A stretch of DNA of 64,000 nucleotides, from positions 1-64,000 of the forward strand of contig CAYZKY010000001.1 of the NCBI GenBank assembly GCA_964478815.1. The letters run 5' to 3'. This DNA comes from DASVNK01 sp964478815. Its GTDB lineage: Bacteria > Verrucomicrobiota > Verrucomicrobiia > Limisphaerales > SXQI01. Position numbers and translations under genes: made by a program. Below the pieces are notes generated by a model. The model was not told the DNA's origin. It did not search any database and saw nothing but the letters and a program-made list of their open reading frames with translations. Shown here piece by piece: positions 60,061-64,000 of the stretch; the first letter of the stretch is position 1; each line of letters opens with the position of its first letter.

Positions 60061-60777
60061 ATGAACATCGATCTGGTCCTGCAGGGCCTGCTCGTTTATG
60101 CCTGCTTTATTCCGGTGCTGACCTTCCATGAGTTCGCTCATGCGTGGACGGCCTGGAAGTGCGGCGATTCCACCGCGAAGTCGTTGGGGCGAGTCTCTCT
60201 CAATCCCATCCGGCACATGGAGCTTTTCGGGACGGTCGTGCTGCCGCTCCTCGCCATTTCGCTCCAAATGCTGGCCTCGCCGCTCGCCGGCTTCATCATC
60301 GGATGGGGCAAGCCGGTGCCGGTCAATCCCGACAATCTCCGGCGTCCCAGATTCGACGACACGCTGGTGGCGTTAGCGGGTCCCGCGTCCAACATCCTGC
60401 TCGCCATCCTGCTCATGGGCCTGGCCAAAGTCGGGATGCTGACCCAATCCGCCGCCTTGATCGATGCCGCGCTGCTCTTCGTGCGCATCAATCTCATTCT
60501 CGCCTTCTTCAATCTGATTCCGATCCCGCCCCTCGATGGGTCGCACGTCATCAAAAACCTGGTGAACATGAGCTTGGAAACCTATTGGCGGCTGGCGCAA
60601 TTCGGAATCTTTGCCGTGATTCTTTTCCTCAATGTGCCCGGAGTCCGCACCACTCTGGCCCGCGTCACCTACAGGGCCGAAGTGTGGATCGGGCGGATGT
60701 ACGGGATCGGCGACGAATCCCCCTCCAAGCGTTATCACCGTGAACCGCGCCCCCGGCGCCTTAACAATGCCGTTTGA
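60061..60777 (+). CDS. Site-2 protease family (M50) membrane metalloprotease
   Basis: A 238-residue membrane protein with the zinc-binding HEFAH motif in helix one (TFHEFAHAW) and the second motif LIPIPPLDGSHV near the end of the core. These define the YwhC/Rip-like M50 family, which cuts membrane proteins within the bilayer. ATG at the first Met is used; a TTG nine bases before is not needed. A 17-base-loop inverted repeat (TCAGGCG...CGCCTGA) lies in the gap from the preceding gene. Unrelated to flagella as far as seen. Target unknown. Confidence 0.85.
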   Translation: MNIDLVLQGLLVYACFIPVLTFHEFAHAWTAWKCGDSTAKSLGRVSLNPIRHMELFGTVVLPLLAISLQMLASPLAGFIIGWGKPVPVNPDNLRRPRFDDTLVALAGPASNILLAILLMGLAKVGMLTQSAALIDAALLFVRINLILAFFNLIPIPPLDGSHVIKNLVNMSLETYWRLAQFGIFAVILFLNVPGVRTTLARVTYRAEVWIGRMYGIGDESPSKRYHREPRPRRLNNAV

Positions 60778-61234
60778 ATTCAAAACCGTCCGCCGCGTCG
60801 AGTTCTCCGAAACCGACATGGCGGGGATCGTCCATTACGCGAATTTTTTCCGTTACATGGAGACGGCCGAGCATGGCTTTTACCGCTCGCTGGGGTTTTC
60901 CGTCATTCTCGACCAGTTCGATCCGCCGCTCGGCTTCCCCCGCGTTCATGCCGAGTGCGATTACCGGGAGCCGCTCCGGTTCGAGGATCAGGTCGAAATC
61001 CACCTGCTGGTCAAAGAGAAGCGCTCCCGCGTGCTCAGCTACCAGTTCCGTTTCAACAAGCTCCCCGAACCCGGCGGCACCCCCAAGCTCGTCGCTGTCG
61101 GAGCCTTGACAGTGGTCTGCGTCACTCACGTCCCGAACGGCCGCATGGGAGCCGTCCCGATCCCGGAAGCCTTGGCCAGCCAGATCGAAGTCGCGCCCGC
61201 TGCTTCGCTGGCGCTTCCCGACGCAAAGTCCTGA
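60767..61234 (+). CDS. Acyl-CoA thioesterase, YbgC/FadM (4HBT) type
   Basis: A 155-residue hotdog-fold protein with the 4HBT motif VEFSETDMAGIVHYANFFRYMETAEHGFYRSLG, in which the Asp of TDMAGIVHYANF is the usual catalytic residue. It hydrolyses acyl-CoA thioesters in this family; the exact acyl chain is unknown. The start ATG overlaps the M50 gene by 11 bases, suggesting co-transcription. It converges with the TolA-like gene. Confidence 0.85.
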   Translation: MPFEFKTVRRVEFSETDMAGIVHYANFFRYMETAEHGFYRSLGFSVILDQFDPPLGFPRVHAECDYREPLRFEDQVEIHLLVKEKRSRVLSYQFRFNKLPEPGGTPKLVAVGALTVVCVTHVPNGRMGAVPIPEALASQIEVAPAASLALPDAKS

Positions 61235-61279
61235 TCGTCCGGCACCGCTGCCATTCACCAGCCAACGCCGGCGGCTGGC

Positions 61280-64000
61280 TTACGGTCTCGGCTTGGCCCA
61301 CACCATCGGCGTCTGCCGCGTGATCTTCGCCAGCGAACGTCGGTTTCCGTCCACTAGCTCGATCTCGATCGTGTTCGCCCGCACGAGCTCCGTCGGGCTT
61401 CCCGATTCGGGCTCGACCTTGACATCGAGGAGCTGCAATCCCCGGCCGGCCGAAACATCCCGCGACGTGGTGGCGAAATAGTTGGCGCTGGCCGGATTGG
61501 CGGAATCGTAAACTTTCACCGTCAGCCGGCCCCGGCCGGACTGGAGGTTATATTTCACGCTCACATACCCGTTGGAAGCGTCGTTCTGCTTGAAGTCCTC
61601 CAGTTCGATCGTATCGCCGCTCGCCTGCGCCGCCGCGCCCGCCGCGCCCGGAGCGCGCCACATCAGCAGCATCGTGGCCGCGAAAAGGTTCAGCTTCTTC
61701 GCCGCCGCCTTTTCCGTCAGGTAAACCAACACTTGATCGGTTGAGAAATTCGCGGCGGTGGGGAGGCCGGTCGGCGGCTGAAATTTCACCGGGAAAAGCA
61801 TGAAGTTCCGCCGGCTCTTCCCCAGCTCGCCGGGAACATTGGAAAAATAGCTGGCCACCTGCGGTTCGGATTGTCGCACCACGTCCACGCCCAACATCGG
61901 AGCGCTCAGTGAATCGCGATATTCGAACTCCACGCCGATCGTCATCTGGCTGCGATCGAGGCTGCGATTGACGACATCGACATTGGTGACCTTGCTTTTC
62001 AACCCGCGCGCCAGCTCCAGCGAAGGAGCGGGGCCGGAGGGAACCGTGGATTTGGGCGGCTCCGCGGCGGGTGTCGAAAGTTTGTTCGCCTCCAGCTCGG
62101 CTTTGGCCTGGGCCACCGCCTCCTTGTACGCCTTGTCCACCGCCTGCTTGCGGGCGGCCGCTTCCGCTTCCGCTTTTTGCTGAGCTAAGCGGGCTTCCTC
62201 GGCCAGGCGTTTGGCATCGGCTTCGGCTTTGAGGCGGGCTTCGTCGCGAGCCTTTTCCTCAGTGGCGCGCTTCGCCTCGGCCAGGCGCTTTTCTTCCGCC
62301 AGGCGCTTTGATTCGGCTTCGGCCTTCAGGCGGGCGTTGTCGAGCGCTTTGGCTTCCGCCAGGGCCTTGGCTTCCGCCACGCGGCGCGCGTTCTCCTCGG
62401 CTTCCGCTTTTTTGCGGGCTTCTTCGCGAGCCCGGGCTTCGGCGAGCGCTTTCTCCTCAGCCTGCCGCTTGGCCTCGGCTTCGGCTTTCAGCCGGGCCTC
62501 TTCACGGGCCCGAACCTCCGCCGCGAGGCGGGCCTTTTCCTGTTCGGCTTGCTGGCGGCGCGCTTCTTCTTCGGCGAGACGCTTGGCTTCGGCGAGGCGT
62601 TTCGCTTCCGCTTCCGCCTTGATCCGCGCGGCTTCGCGGGCCTGCGCTTCGGCCAAGGCCTTTGCCTCGGCCTCCTTGCGGGCTTTTTCTTCGGTCTCGG
62701 CCTTTTGGCGGGCTTGCTCGCGCGCGAGGGCTTCGGCGCGTGCCCTGGCTTCGGCGAGGCGTTTTTCTTCGGCCAGGCGGGCGGCCTCGGCCTCCGCTTT
62801 CTTGCGGGCTTCCTCCCGCACGCGCGCTTCGGCGGCCAGCCGTTCCTTTTCCTTTTCTTCCCGCTCGCGCCGGGCCTTCTCGTCGGCCAGCCGTTTCTCC
62901 TCCGCCAGCCGTTTGACCTCGGCTTCGGCTTTCAGACGGGCCGCTTCGCGCATCTGGGCTTCGGCCAGGGCTTTCGCCTCCGCGTCCCGCCGTGCTTTCT
63001 CGGCAGCCTCGGCCTGGCGCCGCGCTTCTTCGCGCGCTTTCGCCTCGGCGAGAGCCTTGGCTTCCGCCGCTCGCTTTTCCTCCGCCAGCCGGGCCAGTTC
63101 CGCTTGCTTGCGCGCCGCCTCGCGGGCCTGCGCCTCGGCGGCCAGGCGGGCTTTCTCCTGTTCCTCGCGCTGGCGGCGCGCGGTTTCCTCGGCCAGCCGC
63201 TTTTCCTCGGCCAGCCGGGCGGTTTCCACTTCGGCTTTGCGCCGCGCTTCCTCGCGCGCTTTCGCTTCGGCGAGCGCCTTCGCCTCCGCCTCCTTGCGCG
63301 CCATCTCTTCCGCTTCGGCCTTGCGCCGCGCTCCCTCGCGGGCCAGCGCTTCAGCCTTGGCCTTCTCCTCGGCTAATCGTTTCTCCTCGGCCAGCCGCCG
63401 CGCTTCCGCCAGCGACCGCAAGCGGTCCTCCTCCAGGGTCTTCGCTTGAGCAAGCCGTTGTTCCTCCGCGCGCCGTTGTTCCGCCGCCAGGCGTTTGGCT
63501 TCCGCCTCCGCCTGCTGGCGCGCTTGCTCGCGCGCCGCCGCTTCCGCCCGCGCCTTTTCTTCCGCTTGCTGCCGCGCCTTCGCTTCGGCTTCCGCCTGCC
63601 GACTCGCTGCTCCGCGAGCTTCGGCTTCCTGGCGCGCCTTCGCCGCCGCCATTTGCTTCTCGGGCGTCGTCGCCGAACCGCCGCTCGGCCCCACGCCCAA
63701 AGGCGCAAGGCCCGGCGCCGTCGGCGGCGGCGCATTCGGGCTGCCCCACTTGATCGTCTTCAGAAAGGGCACCGCCCCGATCATCGCGGTGCCGGTTTGA
63801 TTGAGGAAAAGGATCCGGATGCGGTCCGTGGTGAACATGGGCGGCACCCCCGCCTCGTCGTTGAAATACTTCACCATCAGCGTGACGGTCCCTTTCCCGC
63901 GCCCGATCGTCACGAAATCCGACCCGAACCAGGTCGAAATCCCGGCTTGATCCTTCTTGCCGATCACCGGAACCACCCGGGCCACCGGGCCGCCGAATCC
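61280..64000 (-). CDS. TolA-like protein with a very long charged helix (5' end outside window)
   Basis: At least 906 residues are visible; the frame is still open at the window edge, so the true start lies beyond it. The visible N-terminal part (about 1-110) is a globular region ending in a Pro-rich linker. A stretch of some 530 residues follows that is almost only Ala/Glu/Lys/Arg (LAEEKRLAEEK, KALAEAKAREEARR), typical of a single alpha helix or coiled coil. A C-terminal beta-rich domain follows (about 670-900: RSQMTIGVEFEYRDSLSAP, YVSVKYNLQSGRGRLTVKVYD). The helix would be roughly 80 nm long. Its role is unknown; a spacer across the envelope or a scaffold is possible. Confidence 0.75.
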   Translation of the reverse strand, partial: GFGGPVARVVPVIGKKDQAGISTWFGSDFVTIGRGKGTVTLMVKYFNDEAGVPPMFTTDRIRILFLNQTGTAMIGAVPFLKTIKWGSPNAPPPTAPGLAPLGVGPSGGSATTPEKQMAAAKARQEAEARGAASRQAEAEAKARQQAEEKARAEAAAREQARQQAEAEAKRLAAEQRRAEEQRLAQAKTLEEDRLRSLAEARRLAEEKRLAEEKAKAEALAREGARRKAEAEEMARKEAEAKALAEAKAREEARRKAEVETARLAEEKRLAEETARRQREEQEKARLAAEAQAREAARKQAELARLAEEKRAAEAKALAEAKAREEARRQAEAAEKARRDAEAKALAEAQMREAARLKAEAEVKRLAEEKRLADEKARREREEKEKERLAAEARVREEARKKAEAEAARLAEEKRLAEARARAEALAREQARQKAETEEKARKEAEAKALAEAQAREAARIKAEAEAKRLAEAKRLAEEEARRQQAEQEKARLAAEVRAREEARLKAEAEAKRQAEEKALAEARAREEARKKAEAEENARRVAEAKALAEAKALDNARLKAEAESKRLAEEKRLAEAKRATEEKARDEARLKAEADAKRLAEEARLAQQKAEAEAAARKQAVDKAYKEAVAQAKAELEANKLSTPAAEPPKSTVPSGPAPSLELARGLKSKVTNVDVVNRSLDRSQMTIGVEFEYRDSLSAPMLGVDVVRQSEPQVASYFSNVPGELGKSRRNFMLFPVKFQPPTGLPTAANFSTDQVLVYLTEKAAAKKLNLFAATMLLMWRAPGAAGAAAQASGDTIELEDFKQNDASNGYVSVKYNLQSGRGRLTVKVYDSANPASANYFATTSRDVSAGRGLQLLDVKVEPESGSPTELVRANTIEIELVDGNRRSLAKITRQTPMVWAKPRP
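62085..63665 (-). repeat. Degenerate tandem repeats encoding the charged helix
   Basis: The helical region is built from repeats of the form KALAEAKAREEARRKAEAE...RLAEEKRLAEE with block length near 60-90 residues and many smaller units. The repeats are imperfect at the DNA level and in frame. They look like the product of internal duplication. Confidence 0.7.

Noticed and set aside
61258..61278. CCAGCC...GGCTGG hairpin as bidirectional terminator between convergent genes
   Set aside because: Six-base stem with a nine-base loop and no T-run on either side; too weak.
62085..63665. CRISPR-like or satellite DNA
   Set aside because: Repeats are in-frame, imperfect and encode a charged helix; there are no uniform spacers.

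Overview
The window (about 60% GC, dense coding, short gaps) comes from a flagellated Gram-negative bacterium: flgH and flgI encode L and P rings, so there is an outer membrane. The gene order, the zinc-ribbon and SPFH small-gene neighbourhood and the VTC/DUF4956 operon are most reminiscent of Verrucomicrobiota. That placement is an inference from gene content, not from a marker gene.

Layout. 1-601: a zinc-ribbon protein. 703-3334 (minus): VTC-domain protein, DUF4956 membrane protein and HlyD-type fusion protein in one overlapping operon, with a sigma-54 promoter upstream. 3533-5676 (minus): SPFH/excisionase-fold protein and double zinc-ribbon membrane protein. 5797-9895 (minus): ABC exporter (ATPase, two FtsX permeases, fusion protein). 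10063-49560 (plus): an almost complete flagellar locus: flgM-fliS-fliT-like; two unrecognised exported proteins; a sigma-54 activator; flgBC-fliEFGHIJ-motE-like-fliK-flgDE-fliLMNOPQR-flhBAF; a small membrane protein with fliA-motAB and a Cys-motif protein; flgFGAHIJNKL; fliW-csrA-fliC. Directly after flagellin, 49604-59971 is a single 3455-codon gene that strings together about eight sugar-transfer and methyltransfer modules. 60061-61234: M50 protease and a thioesterase. 61280-64000 (minus): a TolA-like protein with a very long charged helix, cut by the window end.

Regulation. Five sites match the sigma-54 consensus (TGGCAC-N5-TTGC) with the exact GG-N10-GC spacing. They precede flgB, the fliA cluster, flgF, fliW and, on the minus strand, the VTC operon. 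The NtrC-family activator encoded between 13925 and 15580 is the natural partner; its receiver carries Glu at the phospho-acceptor position. FlgM sits behind a sigma-28-like promoter. This suggests a cascade: sigma-54 activator, then basal body and FliA, then FlgM checkpoint, with FliW/CsrA tuning flagellin translation.

The most unusual contents are the mega-glycosyltransferase behind flagellin, a 1541-residue FliK paired with a 283-residue hook protein, a FlhF that keeps its P-loop but has lost other GTPase motifs, a perfect 56-bp palindrome after the fliT-like gene, and a sigma-54 promoter on the polyphosphate-type operon. fliD, flhG and chemotaxis genes are not in the window.
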